Source of the DNA: Chelativorans multitrophicus
GTDB taxonomy: Bacteria; Pseudomonadota; Alphaproteobacteria; Rhizobiales; Rhizobiaceae
Reading direction: 5' to 3'
NCBI RefSeq assembly: GCF_011317445.1
Contig: NZ_JAAAPL010000002.1
Location: 310,001 to 374,000, forward strand
Length of the DNA: 64,000 nucleotides
Positions 17,482 to 27,493 of the stretch are shown here, in pieces (position 1 is the first letter of the stretch; every line of letters starts with the position of its first letter). The notes under the pieces were generated by a model. It ran no database searches. It was not told the origin of the DNA and saw nothing but the letters and a program-made list of their open reading frames with translations. Made by a program: the position numbers and the translations under genes.

Positions 17482-18342
17482 TCAAGATGGCTTGGCTTCG
17501 CTGGCGAGTTGTTTCGTGTAGAACCGTCCCATTCCGCCGTGACCAAGCATTTCCGCCAACGCGGGAAGCAGGATTCCAAGCTCTTCCTTCAGCGCATAAG
17601 GCGGGTTCACCACGATCATACCGGAACCGTGGAGCCTGGGCTCGGAGGAGGGCGGCTGGATTGTGAGCCCGATATCGAGAATGTCCGGCACGCCGCTTTG
17701 CGCCAACGCTTCCCGGAAACGGTCTATCTCGGGAAGGTCCTTAACCGGATACCAGAAGGCGTAGATGCCGCCCGGCCAGCGCCGGTGCGCCTTTTTCAGC
17801 CCCTCGACCATGCGCCCAAACTCGCCCTCCTTCTCAAAGGGTGGATCGACCAGCACCAGCCCGCGCTTTTCCTTGGGTGGAAGATGGGCGCCTAGGGCCA
17901 GCCAGCCGTCGAGCTCGATGACGCGCACCTGGTAATCGCCTGCGAAATTCTCCTTGAGTGCTGCCGCGTCCTGTGAATGCAGCTCCATCGCCGTCAGCCG
18001 ATCCTGCTTGCGCAGGAGGTGCCGGACGATTGTTGGCGAGCCGGGATAGATGGTGATCCCACCGGCTCTGTTCACGGCGCGGACGGCAGCGAGCAAAGGT
18101 TCGAGGAGATGGGCCGCGTTCTCGCCGAGTGGCTGCGCCATGAGCCTGCCGATGCCGTTGAGCCACTCGCCCGTTCTCTGCGCTTCCTCCCCTGAAAGAT
18201 CGTAGAGGCCTACGCCTGCGTGCGTATCGATCACGCGGAAAGGCTTTTCCTTGCGCTTCAGATATTCCACGATGCGGACAAGCACGGCGTGCTTCACGAC
18301 ATCGGCAAAGTTTCCCGCATGGTAGGCGTGGCGGTAGTTCAT
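17482..18342 (-). CDS. rlmJ: 23S rRNA (adenine(2030)-N(6))-methyltransferase RlmJ
   Basis: S-adenosylmethionine-dependent rRNA N6-adenine methyltransferase, 286 residues. The diagnostic N-terminus MNYRHAYHAGNFADVVKH, the SAM-site segment VIDTHAGVGLYDL and the catalytic DPPFE (D/N-P-P-F/Y/W motif of N6-adenine methylases) in VLVDPPFEKEGEF are present. It stands alone, divergent from the molybdopterin oxidoreductase. Confidence 0.93.
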   Translation of the reverse strand: MNYRHAYHAGNFADVVKHAVLVRIVEYLKRKEKPFRVIDTHAGVGLYDLSGEEAQRTGEWLNGIGRLMAQPLGENAAHLLEPLLAAVRAVNRAGGITIYPGSPTIVRHLLRKQDRLTAMELHSQDAAALKENFAGDYQVRVIELDGWLALGAHLPPKEKRGLVLVDPPFEKEGEFGRMVEGLKKAHRRWPGGIYAFWYPVKDLPEIDRFREALAQSGVPDILDIGLTIQPPSSEPRLHGSGMIVVNPPYALKEELGILLPALAEMLGHGGMGRFYTKQLASEAKPS

Positions 18343-18449
18343 CGGTTCCCGTCCGGCTGAAATCCATCATCCTGACTGATGGATCATGTAAGCGCTTTTC
18401 ACGGGTTTGGCCCTACTCCGATGAGGGCAAAACCGCTAGTCTCCAGCGC

Positions 18450-20561
18450 ATGAACACACACTCATCGCTTCATATCGGCCATTCGGCCTGTCCGCATGAC
18501 TGTCCTTCCACCTGCGCGCTCGATGTCGAGGTGATCGCCGGGCGCATCGGCCGCGTCCACGGCGCCAAGGACAACAGCTATACCGCCGGCGTCATCTGCG
18601 CCAAGGTGGCGCGCTATGGCGAGCGCGTGCATCATCCCGACCGCCTTCTGAAGCCTCTGGTGCGCGCGGGCGCCAAAGGGGAGGGTGTGTGGAAGGAGGC
18701 GAGCTGGGAGGCGGCGCTCGACCGCTTGGCGGAAGCTTTTCTGGAGGCTGAAGCGAATTACGGCAGCGAGAGCGTCTGGCCCTATCATTATGCGGGCACG
18801 ATGGGCCTGGTGCAGCGCGATTCCATCCATCGCCTGCGCCACGCCAAGCGTTATTCCGGGCAGTTCGACACGATTTGCACAAACCCCGCCTGGGCGGGCT
18901 ATGTGATGGGCACTGGCGCGCTTCGCGGTGCCGATCCGCGCGAGATGGCCAAGGCCGATTGCGTGGTCATCTGGGGCACCAATGCGGTGGCGACCCAAGT
19001 GAATGTGATGACGCATGCCGTGCGCGCCCGCAAGGAGCGTGGGGCGAAGATCGTCGTCATAGACGTCTATGACAACGCCACCATGAAGCAGGCCGATCTC
19101 GGCATCATCGTCCGGCCGGGCACGGATGGGGCGCTCGCCTGCGCCGTCATGCATGTGCTCTTCCGCGATGGCTTGGTCGACCGGCCGTATCTGGAAAGAT
19201 ATACGGACGATCCCAAAGGGCTGGAACAGCATCTTTCCACGCGCACGCCGGAATGGGCGGAAGCCATCACTGGCGTTCCGGCGGCTGAGATCGAGGCTTT
19301 CGCCCGGCTGGTGGGCGAGACGAAGCGCACCTTTTTCCGCCTGGGTTACGGTTTCACCCGCAACCGGAACGGCGCGGTTAACATGCATGCCGCCCTTTCG
19401 ATCGCCGCCGTTACCGGCGCGTGGCAATATGAAGGCGGCGGCGCCTTCCATTCCAATTCCGGCATTTTCGGCCTCGACAAGTCGCTGATCGAGGGGACAA
19501 CCTTTGCCGATCCGTCGGTGCGCTCGCTCGATCAGTCGCAGATCGGCCGGGTGCTGACCGGCGATGAGGCGGCGCTTCACGGCGGGCCGCCGGTCACGGC
19601 GATGCTCATCCAGAATACCAATCCCGCCAATGTCGCGCCGGAGCAGCGGCTCGTGAAGCGCGGCTTCCTGCGCGAGGATCTCTTCGTGTGCGTGCACGAA
19701 CAGTTCATGACCGACACGGCGAAGCTCGCCGACGTGGTGCTGCCCGCCACGATGTTCGTGGAGCATGACGACATTTATCGCGGCGGCGGCCATCAGCACA
19801 TCCTGCTCGGGCCCAAGCTGATCGACGCGCCCGGTGAAGCGCGCGAGAACATCTTCGTCATCGACGAGCTCGCGAAGCGGCTTGGCGTGGCGCATCTGCC
19901 CGGCTTCGGCCTTTCGGCGCGCGAGCATCTGGACTGGACGCTCGGCCGAAGGGGGCTTGGCACTTTCGACAGTTTCCGCCACGAGCGCTGGGCCGACGTG
20001 CAGCCGGATTTCGAGACGGCGCATTTCCTTACCGGCTTCGGCCATCCCGACGGGAAATACCGCTTCCGCCCGAGCTGGAAGGGGACGCCCGGGCCGAACC
20101 ATCCGCCCGAATCGATCGGCTTCCAAGGACCGCACGAGAGCCTGCCCGAATTCCCCGATCATGTGGATTTCATCGAGGCGGCCGATCCCGAGCATCCCTT
20201 CCGTCTTGCCACATCGCCGGCGCGCAGCTTCCTGAATTCAAGCTTCACGGAAACGCCGGGCTCGAAGAAGCGGGAGGGCAGGCCTGAACTGATGTTGCAT
20301 CCGGAGGATGCGCTGGCGCTCGGGATCGCCGAGGGTGACCGGGTGGAGATCGGCAACGGCCGCGGCGAAGTGGTGCTCCACGCCAAGATCTTTGACGGAG
20401 TTCGCCGGGGCGTGGTTATTGCCGAAGGCATCTGGCCGAACGGCGCGCATGAGCGCGGCGAGGGCATCAATGTTTTGACGGGCGCCGATGCCGTGGCCCC
20501 CTACGGGGGCGCTGCCTTCCACGACACAAAGATCTGGGTGAGGGCGGCTCACGCGGCGTGA
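18450..20561 (+). CDS. Molybdopterin-dependent oxidoreductase (DMSO reductase superfamily)
   Basis: A 703-residue catalytic subunit of the DMSO reductase/formate dehydrogenase superfamily, carrying bis-MGD cofactor. The N-terminal iron-sulfur site is a compact CPHDCPSTC followed by GVICAKV with the last Cys. The mid region holds GTNAVATQ and the pterin-binding segment IQNTNPANVAP; the C-terminal molydop-binding domain follows (RLATSPARSFLNS). No twin-arginine signal is present, so it is cytoplasmic. No partner electron-transfer subunit is adjacent. The reaction is unknown; the group includes many 'biotin sulfoxide reductase-like' and assimilatory proteins. Confidence 0.88.
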   Translation: MNTHSSLHIGHSACPHDCPSTCALDVEVIAGRIGRVHGAKDNSYTAGVICAKVARYGERVHHPDRLLKPLVRAGAKGEGVWKEASWEAALDRLAEAFLEAEANYGSESVWPYHYAGTMGLVQRDSIHRLRHAKRYSGQFDTICTNPAWAGYVMGTGALRGADPREMAKADCVVIWGTNAVATQVNVMTHAVRARKERGAKIVVIDVYDNATMKQADLGIIVRPGTDGALACAVMHVLFRDGLVDRPYLERYTDDPKGLEQHLSTRTPEWAEAITGVPAAEIEAFARLVGETKRTFFRLGYGFTRNRNGAVNMHAALSIAAVTGAWQYEGGGAFHSNSGIFGLDKSLIEGTTFADPSVRSLDQSQIGRVLTGDEAALHGGPPVTAMLIQNTNPANVAPEQRLVKRGFLREDLFVCVHEQFMTDTAKLADVVLPATMFVEHDDIYRGGGHQHILLGPKLIDAPGEARENIFVIDELAKRLGVAHLPGFGLSAREHLDWTLGRRGLGTFDSFRHERWADVQPDFETAHFLTGFGHPDGKYRFRPSWKGTPGPNHPPESIGFQGPHESLPEFPDHVDFIEAADPEHPFRLATSPARSFLNSSFTETPGSKKREGRPELMLHPEDALALGIAEGDRVEIGNGRGEVVLHAKIFDGVRRGVVIAEGIWPNGAHERGEGINVLTGADAVAPYGGAAFHDTKIWVRAAHAA

Positions 20562-20603
20562 TCCGCCCTTATCCGGCCATGCGGATCTAATCTCTGCTTC
20601 TGG

Positions 20604-22139
20604 TTATTGGCCGCTGTAAAGCTGAAATGCGTCTTGCCGCAGGGCGTGGCGCGAATCTGCTCGTGTGTAAAACATGTGGCCGCCTTCGTAGTTTTTCCGC
20701 AGGACCCGGCCCAACGGCTCGAAGGGCCGCAATTGGCGAAGAATCAACTCGGTCCCGAAATAGGGTGTCACGAGATCCGTATAGCCGTGAACGACGAGCA
20801 CCCGGAATTCCGGATCAAGGGCAAGCACATTTCGCAGCGCACTCACCGCTTCCGGCTGCTCTTTGCCTTCTCCCCATTCCCAATCGAGATTGCGGGCGAG
20901 AAGATGATATGGGCGTTGCGGTAACCACTGCAGGTTTTGCCGGTAGTGGTTCAGCATGGCGCTGGTGATCGGCGCAAGCATTGCATCCAGAACCGGTTCC
21001 GGCCCGTTTTCGAGTATCGAGCCATGGTCGGGCGCGTCCGCAACAATCGTCGTGTCGTAAAAGCTGGCGATACGTCCACCGTCCCTCAGAAGTTCACGGG
21101 TAAGAACTTCCATGTCAATTCGCCCTTCGAAATCCCGCAAAGCATCAGGAGAAACGCCCGTCAACTCGGCGACACGGCCGACAATCCGCGCCTTGGCAGC
21201 CTCATCCTGTGTACCGCGGAGCAGATCGGTGACGAAGGGACCTGCGGCATATGCTTCGGCTTCGCGCTGTGCGGCTTCCGAGAAAGCGCCACGGCGCTCC
21301 AGCGCTGCGGCCACGAGGGAAGGCAGATACGACGCCTTAGCCAGAGGGGAATAGTCGGGCTGGTCGAACCAACCGAAATCCAGAACTGGTGATACGAGCG
21401 TCAGGCCTTTGAGCGCGACGCCATATCTCGTTTGCAGCGCCTCGGCCACGCGGGGACCGCGGAACCCTCCATAACTCTCGCCAACAAAATATTTAGGCGA
21501 GACAAGGCGGTCGTTCTCCACCAGCCATTGTCTGATGAACCGGGCGAGCGCGTCGACATCGCCCCTGACCGAGTAATAGCGTTCGCGCAATCTATCGGTC
21601 GGATCTATCAGCCTGCTGAAGCCCGTTCCGGCGGGATCGATGAAAACCAGATCGGTAAATGACAGCCATGTGTCCGGGTTTTCGACCAGAGCGATGGATT
21701 GTGAGGGGACGATCCTCTCGCCACTCATCGGCAAGAGCCACGGGCCGATGGCGCCGAGATGAAGATAGGCGGAGGCAGCTCCCGGGCCACCGTTGATGGC
21801 GAAGGTGACAGGGCGGTTGGCCTTGTCGGCGCCTTCCTTTGTATACGAGACGAAAGCGATCTCGGCTTCGGGGCGATCGTTTGTGCCGGTAAGAGTGATG
21901 GCGCCAGCCGTTGCCTGGAAGGGTAGCTCTTCCCCATCAATTTGCAGCCGATGCAGTGTCCGGCGGGCTTCAGGCAACCGGCTTTGCTTGTTTTCCGAGG
22001 AGGCTTCGGCAGGGCGCTCTTCTTGTTCCGAGGTCTGCTGGCTGGAAGGCTCAGCCTCCTCTTGGGCATGGAGAGACTGCGTGGAAATCAGCAGCACCAG
22101 GGCTGCGGCGGAAAGGAGGCGTTTGAAATCGATGAACAT
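20604..22139 (-). CDS. Exported S10 family serine carboxypeptidase-like peptidase
   Basis: A 511-residue exported serine peptidase of family S10. A signal peptide (FKRLLSAAALVLLISTQSLHA) is followed by a Glu/Ser-rich stretch. The catalytic Ser is in GESYGG, the oxyanion-hole segment is GGPGAAS, and the likely Asp and His are in HGYTDLVTPY and GGHMFY near the C-terminus. These enzymes trim C-terminal residues in the periplasm at acidic pH. The ATG at 22139 is preferred over a TTG two codons upstream. It is convergent with the molybdopterin enzyme. Confidence 0.9.
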   Translation of the reverse strand: MFIDFKRLLSAAALVLLISTQSLHAQEEAEPSSQQTSEQEERPAEASSENKQSRLPEARRTLHRLQIDGEELPFQATAGAITLTGTNDRPEAEIAFVSYTKEGADKANRPVTFAINGGPGAASAYLHLGAIGPWLLPMSGERIVPSQSIALVENPDTWLSFTDLVFIDPAGTGFSRLIDPTDRLRERYYSVRGDVDALARFIRQWLVENDRLVSPKYFVGESYGGFRGPRVAEALQTRYGVALKGLTLVSPVLDFGWFDQPDYSPLAKASYLPSLVAAALERRGAFSEAAQREAEAYAAGPFVTDLLRGTQDEAAKARIVGRVAELTGVSPDALRDFEGRIDMEVLTRELLRDGGRIASFYDTTIVADAPDHGSILENGPEPVLDAMLAPITSAMLNHYRQNLQWLPQRPYHLLARNLDWEWGEGKEQPEAVSALRNVLALDPEFRVLVVHGYTDLVTPYFGTELILRQLRPFEPLGRVLRKNYEGGHMFYTRADSRHALRQDAFQLYSGQ

Positions 22140-22303
22140 TGTCAATGGTGCTCAACTTATGGATCGGGCGCCTAATGGCTCGTCCTAAGTAAGCTATATT
22201 GTCGTTTGTTCTATGGCAGAACGCCTCACGCGCGGATCACAATTCGTGCGGATCCAACGGGTGTGTCTGCGAGCCAGCCGAGCTTCAAGTCAATGATCAC
22301 AGC

Positions 22304-23014
22304 TTAAGGGGTCAGGCGCGCGAGGTCTTCGAGATCGGCCGTCTCCTCCACCGATGAAGGGACCATGAGGCTTGCCTGAGCGCCCCAGCCAATATCCACG
22401 GTGGGGGCAAAGAAAGTCCTGCCTTCTTCCACGCGCGCGCGGCCCGAAGCAACAAGAGAGAGCGCCAGCGGGTACAAACGGTGCTCGGCCTTCAGGACCC
22501 GCTCTGCCAAAGAAGCTTCGTCGTCGCCGGGCAGAACCGGTGTTGCCGCCTGCGCGATAATCGGGCCTGCATCCATTTCATGCGTCACGAAATGCACCGT
22601 GCAGCCATGGATCCGCATGCCGGCGTCCAGCGCCTTCCGGTGTGAATCGAGGCCTTTGAAAAGCGGCAGCAGCGAAGGATGGATGTTGATCATCCGCCCT
22701 TGCCAGCGCTCGACAAACTCAGCGCTCAACATGCGCATGAATCCGGCGAGGCAGATCAGCTCCACGCCATGCTGCCCGAGCGCTTCTTCAATGGCTGCTT
22801 CGTGGGAGGCTTTGTCGGGGAAATCACTCCGCGGCACGGCTATGGCCGGGATTCCGGCCGCCATCGCTGCCGCGAGCCCCGGCGCATCCGACTTGTCGCT
22901 GAGAACACAGGCGATCTCCGCCGGAAAATCGGCTTCGGCCGCGGCGCGGATAAGCGCCGTCATGTTGGAGCCTCGCCCGGAGATAAGGATCGCTGTTTTC
23001 TTCCTCACCCTCAT
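22304..23014 (-). CDS. purN: Phosphoribosylglycinamide formyltransferase
   Basis: Purine synthesis enzyme that transfers formyl from 10-formyl-THF to GAR. It shows [10 protein letters not shown] at the N-terminus, the catalytic [10 protein letters not shown] segment with Asn and His, and [10 protein letters not shown] with the conserved Asp. It is 236 residues, slightly longer than the family norm of about 210, with a C-terminal extension. It overlaps purM by 4 bases (ATGA), so the purM-purN pair is translationally coupled. Confidence 0.96.
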   Translation of the reverse strand: MRVRKKTAILISGRGSNMTALIRAAAEADFPAEIACVLSDKSDAPGLAAAMAAGIPAIAVPRSDFPDKASHEAAIEEALGQHGVELICLAGFMRMLSAEFVERWQGRMINIHPSLLPLFKGLDSHRKALDAGMRIHGCTVHFVTHEMDAGPIIAQAATPVLPGDDEASLAERVLKAEHRLYPLALSLVASGRARVEEGRTFFAPTVDIGWGAQASLMVPSSVEETADLEDLARLTP

Positions 23015-24075
23015 AGCTCCAGCGCTCCTTGATAGATCACGCCCTTGTCCCTCCGTGGCACGATGCTGCCCAGGATCTCCACGTGCTCACCTTCCTTTTG
23101 CAGGACGGCCGCAACTTGTGCGGCCTGGCCGGCAGCGACAACCGCGATCATGCCGATTCCGCAGTTGAACGTGCGCAGCATCTCCTGGGCGGCCACGCCA
23201 CCGCGCTCGGCGAGCCAGGAGAAGACCGGGAGGACGTTTACCGCCTCCAGGTCGATCTCGGCCGCATAGGCCGGGGGAAGGACGCGGGGAATGTTTTCTG
23301 GAAATCCGCCGCCGGTGATGTGTGCCAATGCCTTGATGCCATGTGTCCTTGCAATGGCGGAAAGTATGGGCTTGACGTAAATGCGGGTGGGCGTGAGCAG
23401 CGCCTCTGCAAGAGAGCGGTCGGAATCAAATGGGGCGGGATCGTTCCAATCAAGCCCGCTCACCTCTACGATTCTGCGCACCAGGGAGAAGCCGTTGGAG
23501 TGAACGCCCGTGGATGCAAGGCCGAGGATCACGTCGCCTTCAACGATATCATTGGTCGGCAGAAGCCGGCCGCGCTCGGCGGCACCAACGGCAAAGCCTG
23601 CCAGATCGTAGTCGCCGTCGCGGTACATGCCCGGCATCTCGGCGGTCTCGCCGCCTATCAGCGCGCAACCTGCTTGCCGGCATCCCTCGGCGATGCCGGC
23701 GACAATTGCGGCTCCCTGGTCGGGATCGAGTTTTCCGGTCGCGAAATAATCGAGGAAAAAGAGAGGTTCTGCGCCCTGCACCACGAGGTCGTTCACGCAC
23801 ATGGCCACGAGATCGATGCCTACGGTATCGTGCTTTCCCGCCTCGATTGCGACCTTTAGCTTGGTGCCAACCCCGTCATTGGCGGCAATCAGGATGGGAT
23901 CGGTAAAACCGGCAGCCTTCAGATCGAAAAGACCGCCGAACCCGCCAATCTCACCGTCCGCGCCTGGGCGGCGTGTCGCGCGCACCAGCGGCTTGATCTT
24001 TTCCACGAGCGCGTTGCCCGCGTCGATGTCCACGCCGGCATCGGCATAGCTGAGCCCAGTTTTTTTCCTGCTCAT
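23011..24075 (-). CDS. purM: Phosphoribosylformylglycinamidine cyclo-ligase (AIR synthetase)
   Basis: ATP-dependent ring closure of FGAM to AIR in purine synthesis, 354 residues. Typical marks are [19 protein letters not shown] at the N-terminus, GGFGGLFDL, the ATP-site GVGTKLK and [12 protein letters not shown] chose the ATG at 24075 with GGAAAA upstream; a longer in-frame start at 24171 gives an extra leader not seen in the family. First gene of the purM-purN operon. Confidence 0.96.
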   Translation of the reverse strand: MSRKKTGLSYADAGVDIDAGNALVEKIKPLVRATRRPGADGEIGGFGGLFDLKAAGFTDPILIAANDGVGTKLKVAIEAGKHDTVGIDLVAMCVNDLVVQGAEPLFFLDYFATGKLDPDQGAAIVAGIAEGCRQAGCALIGGETAEMPGMYRDGDYDLAGFAVGAAERGRLLPTNDIVEGDVILGLASTGVHSNGFSLVRRIVEVSGLDWNDPAPFDSDRSLAEALLTPTRIYVKPILSAIARTHGIKALAHITGGGFPENIPRVLPPAYAAEIDLEAVNVLPVFSWLAERGGVAAQEMLRTFNCGIGMIAVVAAGQAAQVAAVLQKEGEHVEILGSIVPRRDKGVIYQGALEL

Positions 24076-24266
24076 GGCATTTTCCAGTCGCGCTTTTCGT
24101 TCTCGGGCTATTGGCACGAAGGCCACTCCGCCGCAAGGAGCCCGTCCAGGCGGCACACAGAGTTTGACCAAATCTCACTCTTGCGGTGCCACGCAAGCAC
24201 AGCCATTTATTCCGGCACGCGCTGCGTCGTCGAGGATAATGAAGGGGCTATCAGAGAGGAACCGGA

Positions 24267-24824
24267 TTGACCATTCCCAATTTCATTACGCTGTTGCGCT
24301 TCCTGCTCGTTCCCGCGGTTATCTTCGCACTTCTCACCGGTGAGGTGGAATGGGCGTTTGCCGGGTTTGTTTTTGCGGCTGTTTCAGACGGGGTCGACGG
24401 TTTCATCGCCCGCCAGTTCAACCAGAAGAGCGAGTTGGGCGCCTATCTCGACCCGATGGCGGACAAGCTGTTGCTCGTCAGCGTCTTCGTGGTTCTGGGA
24501 TATATGGGAAACCTGCCGCTTTGGCTGGTTGTGGCCGCTGTCTCCCGTGACGGGCTCATCGTCGGCGGCGTTCTCCTTTCCGCCGTTATGGATCAACCCG
24601 TGGCGATGAAGCCGCTGTTGATCTCGAAAGCCAATACACTGGTGCAACTCCTGCTCGCCGCGGTGGTGCTCGCAGGACTTACCTTTGATTTCTCGCTCGG
24701 GCTCCTCTATCCCGGTCTCGTCTATTTTTCCGGGCTCTTGACCGTGGCCTCAGGCGCGGCCTATCTCGTGAACTGGATCAAGCATATGGGCGGTCATGTC
24801 GATACCGGCACCTCGGGACAGTGA
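24267..24824 (+). CDS. CDP-alcohol phosphatidyltransferase family membrane protein
   Basis: A 185-residue integral membrane phosphatidyltransferase. The family signature reads SDGVDGFIARQF...GAYLDPMADKLL, with all catalytic Asp. It starts on TTG at 24267 with AGAGGA about 7 bases upstream. It is paralogous to pgsA at 11578 but more divergent; it may make cardiolipin or another phospholipid headgroup. It overlaps the following perM-like gene by 29 bases, so the two are coupled; hdaA follows. Confidence 0.88.
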   Translation: MTIPNFITLLRFLLVPAVIFALLTGEVEWAFAGFVFAAVSDGVDGFIARQFNQKSELGAYLDPMADKLLLVSVFVVLGYMGNLPLWLVVAAVSRDGLIVGGVLLSAVMDQPVAMKPLLISKANTLVQLLLAAVVLAGLTFDFSLGLLYPGLVYFSGLLTVASGAAYLVNWIKHMGGHVDTGTSGQ

Positions 24825-25932
24825 GGCGGCGCCGCGCCGGGCGCTCGTTCGGCACGTCAGCTTTTGGCTCATCGCCGCCGCGATCCTGATTCTCTTTCTT
24901 TATGTGTTCAGTTCCATCCTGCTGCCTTTCCTGGCGGGAATGGTGCTTGCATATTTCCTCGATCCGATCGCTGACCGGCTGGAGCGCGTCGGCCTCTCGC
25001 GTTTGGCCGCCACGGTTCTCATACTCTGCGCGTTCATTATCCTGCTGGTGATCGCGTTGATGGTGATCATCCCGGTTCTCGGAAACCAGCTTACGGATTT
25101 CACGATGCGCCTGCCGGATTACCTCACCCGGCTTCAGGCGCTCATCACAAATATCGATCCGGGATGGTTCGAGGAGAGGATCGGCGTCAATCCCCAATCG
25201 CTGCGGGAAGGGTTGAGCACGCTCCTCACGCAGGGCGCCGGTTTCGTGGCCACGCTGTTCAAATCCATCTGGAGTTCAGGCGTGGCGCTCGTCAATCTGG
25301 TGAGCCTTTTTGTCGTCACGCCCGTGGTGGCCTTCTACATGCTGCTCGATTGGGACCATATGGTCTCCAAGGTCGATAGCTGGGTGCCGCGCAAGCAGGT
25401 GGAAACGGTCCGCCAGATCGCGCGCGATATCAATACCGCCACCGCCGGTTTCGTACGGGGGCAGGGGACCATCTGCCTCATTCTCGGCTGCTTCTATGCC
25501 GTCGGGCTGACGCTGGTAGGCCTCAATTTTGGTCTTCTCATCGGTTTCTTCGCGGGCCTGATAAGCTTCATCCCTTTTGTAGGTTCGCTCGTGGGGCTCG
25601 CGCTTTCCATAGGAGTAGCCCTCGTTCAGTTCTGGCCGGAATGGTATTGGGTGCTGGCGGTAGCGGTCATCTTCTTTGCGGGACAGTTCGTTGAAGGAAA
25701 TATTCTCCAGCCCAAGCTCGTGGGCCGGAGCGTCGGCCTGCACCCGGTTTGGCTGATGTTTGCTCTTTACGCCTTCGGTTTTCTCTTCGGCTTTGTCGGC
25801 CTGCTGATTGCCGTGCCGGCATCCGCGGCGATCGCCGTTCTCGTCCGCTTTGCAATTTCCCGCTATCTCGCTTCGCCATTATACGGTGGCCATCCGTCTC
25901 TTCCGGCCGAGCAGAAAGGCCGTGATCTTTGA
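24796..25932 (+). CDS. AI-2E/PerM family membrane transporter
   Basis: A 378-residue AI-2 exporter-like (PerM/TqsA/YhhT) protein with about seven or eight membrane helices, beginning WLIAAAILILFLYVFSSILLPFLAGM and including the signature VVTPVVAFYMLLDWD in the middle. Substrates vary in the family (autoinducer-2, ions), so the function is open. In Rhizobiales it commonly precedes hdaA, as here; its stop TGA overlaps the hdaA ATG (TGATG). Confidence 0.9.
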   Translation: MSIPAPRDSEAAPRRALVRHVSFWLIAAAILILFLYVFSSILLPFLAGMVLAYFLDPIADRLERVGLSRLAATVLILCAFIILLVIALMVIIPVLGNQLTDFTMRLPDYLTRLQALITNIDPGWFEERIGVNPQSLREGLSTLLTQGAGFVATLFKSIWSSGVALVNLVSLFVVTPVVAFYMLLDWDHMVSKVDSWVPRKQVETVRQIARDINTATAGFVRGQGTICLILGCFYAVGLTLVGLNFGLLIGFFAGLISFIPFVGSLVGLALSIGVALVQFWPEWYWVLAVAVIFFAGQFVEGNILQPKLVGRSVGLHPVWLMFALYAFGFLFGFVGLLIAVPASAAIAVLVRFAISRYLASPLYGGHPSLPAEQKGRDL

Positions 25933-26633
25933 TGGCAAGAGGCCTGTCGCCGCGGCAATTGCCACTCGATCTCGCCCATACCGAGGGCCGGTCGCGCGAA
26001 GACCTCGTGGTCACGCCCGCCAACGAGCTTGCAGTCGCATTGGTGGAGAGCTGGCCCGATTGGCCCGCTCCGATCGTGGTACTGGCTGGTCCGGCCGGAT
26101 CCGGCAAGACCCATCTCGCCGACATCTGGTGCGACCAATCGGGCGCCTTTCCCGTCTCAGCCACGGCCATCGAAACGGAGGCAATGGCCGCCGCGGAGCA
26201 TGGGCCGATCCTGATCGACGACGCCGACAGTCCCCTGCTCGACGAGACCGGCCTCTTTCATCTGATCAATATGGTGCGCGGCAGTCATACGCACCTGCTT
26301 CTCACCGCACGGCACTTGCCGTCCGCCTGGGGCGTGAAGCTGCCGGATCTGCTTTCGCGGCTGAAGGCGGCGGCGGCCGTCGAGATCCGTGAGCCGGACG
26401 ACATGCTGCTCACCGGCGTTTTCATCAAGCTTTTCGCGGACCGCCAGGTGGCGGTGGAGCCTCATGTCGTGCAATTCATGCTCCGCCGCATGGAGCGCTC
26501 GCTTTCCGCCGCCCGGCGCATCGTCGAGCGTCTTGATCGGGTGGCGCTTGAACGCAAGATCCGCATCTCCCGGACCCTCGCAGCCGAAATTCTGGAAGGT
26601 ATGGACGAGGGGCAGGGCAGTCTCGACCTCTAA
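25932..26633 (+). CDS. hdaA: DnaA regulatory inactivator HdaA
   Basis: Homologue of Hda, which with the beta sliding clamp stimulates ATP hydrolysis by DnaA after initiation. The N-terminal clamp-binding motif QLPLDL sits at residues 9-14. The AAA+ core follows with Walker A GPAGSGKTHLAD, Walker B ILIDDAD and sensor segments around LLTARHLPS. It is 233 residues. It is the third gene of a CDP-alcohol transferase-perM-hdaA operon. In many relatives ppk and ppx follow; here they do not. Confidence 0.94.
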   Translation: MARGLSPRQLPLDLAHTEGRSREDLVVTPANELAVALVESWPDWPAPIVVLAGPAGSGKTHLADIWCDQSGAFPVSATAIETEAMAAAEHGPILIDDADSPLLDETGLFHLINMVRGSHTHLLLTARHLPSAWGVKLPDLLSRLKAAAAVEIREPDDMLLTGVFIKLFADRQVAVEPHVVQFMLRRMERSLSAARRIVERLDRVALERKIRISRTLAAEILEGMDEGQGSLDL

Positions 26634-26751
26634 CCATGCTTTGCGCTTTGTGAAGACAAATCAGTCGGCATAGGGAACACGGGCGAGTATTCGAGGTTCG
26701 GTTGCCGTGCGTTGAAAGGCACGAAACGAACTTCATCGGGAGAATTAAAAC

Positions 26752-27393
26752 ATGAAAAGGCTTCTTTTGAGCTCCGTGGGCGTTCTGGCGCTTACAGCGG
26801 CAGCAGCCGGCGTCGCCTCGGCACAATCCAGCACGAGTACGACGACTGGAATGGCATCGGCAACAAGCATGACCTGCGATCAGTTCGCTGCACTGGAATC
26901 GGATCAGCAGGAACGCGCCCTTTATTTTATCGCCGGCTACCAGGCAGCTCAGGGAGCGTCGGGAACTTCGGCCAGCGCGGGATCGTCGACGGCCACTCCA
27001 TCGACTGACACGACAGCTTCCGCCGACACCACCACTCCGGGCAGCAGCACGACGGGCAGCAGCACGACCGGTAGCGGCGCGTCTGGATCCTCCGATACGA
27101 CCGCTTCTGCGGATACCGGAAGCACCGTACCTGGCTCAGGCGCGACCACTGGCAGCACTGCGGGCTCGGCCGACACCACCACTTCTGCAGAAGCCACCAC
27201 GCCAGGCTCGGCAGCAGACACCGACACAACGACCACGGCTGGCACTTCCGCCAGCGCTGGCGACTCCAGCTTGAGCGGCATGGGCATTCAGGAAATTCCG
27301 GTAGATACCGTCATGAGCTTCTGCCAGGACAGCCCGGATGCAATGGTCACCGAAGCCATCGACCAGCAATCTGGCACGGGAACAGCGCAGTAA
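26752..27393 (+). CDS. Periplasmic HdeA-like protein with long Ser/Thr/Ala/Gly insert
   Basis: A 213-residue exported protein. Residues 1-25 are a signal peptide ending GVASAQ. Two short flanking segments resemble the halves of an HdeA/HdeB acid chaperone domain: SMTCDQFAALESDQQERAL (about residues 38-57) and VDTVMSFCQDSPDAMVTEAI (about 183-203), each with one Cys that could form the HdeA disulfide. Between them lie about 115 residues composed almost wholly of Ser, Thr, Ala, Gly, Asp and Pro in TTASADT/TTGSS repeats. HdeA-type proteins protect periplasmic proteins at low pH; the insert is unusual. The gene is monocistronic with a strong terminator. Confidence 0.7.
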   Translation: MKRLLLSSVGVLALTAAAAGVASAQSSTSTTTGMASATSMTCDQFAALESDQQERALYFIAGYQAAQGASGTSASAGSSTATPSTDTTASADTTTPGSSTTGSSTTGSGASGSSDTTASADTGSTVPGSGATTGSTAGSADTTTSAEATTPGSAADTDTTTTAGTSASAGDSSLSGMGIQEIPVDTVMSFCQDSPDAMVTEAIDQQSGTGTAQ

Positions 27394-27418
27394 TAAGGGT
27401 ATGTTCCCTGCCACCATC

Positions 27419-27446
27419 AAACCCGCCGCTCCGCGGCGGGTTTTTT
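27419..27446 (+). terminator. Rho-independent terminator of the HdeA-like gene
   Basis: Stem CCCGCCGC (27422-27429), loop TCC, stem GCGGCGGG (27433-27440), flanked by AAA and followed by TTTTTT (27441-27446). It lies 26 bases after the stop. Confidence 0.92.
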
Positions 27447-27493
27447 GTCGGTCCCCGCGCCTTCAGCGCTGAAACGCGGCTTGTCTTTTGTAC

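Noticed and set aside
18462-20195. A 577-codon leftward frame opposite the molybdopterin oxidoreductase
   Set aside because: Antisense of a recognised enzyme, with low-information composition and no ribosome site.
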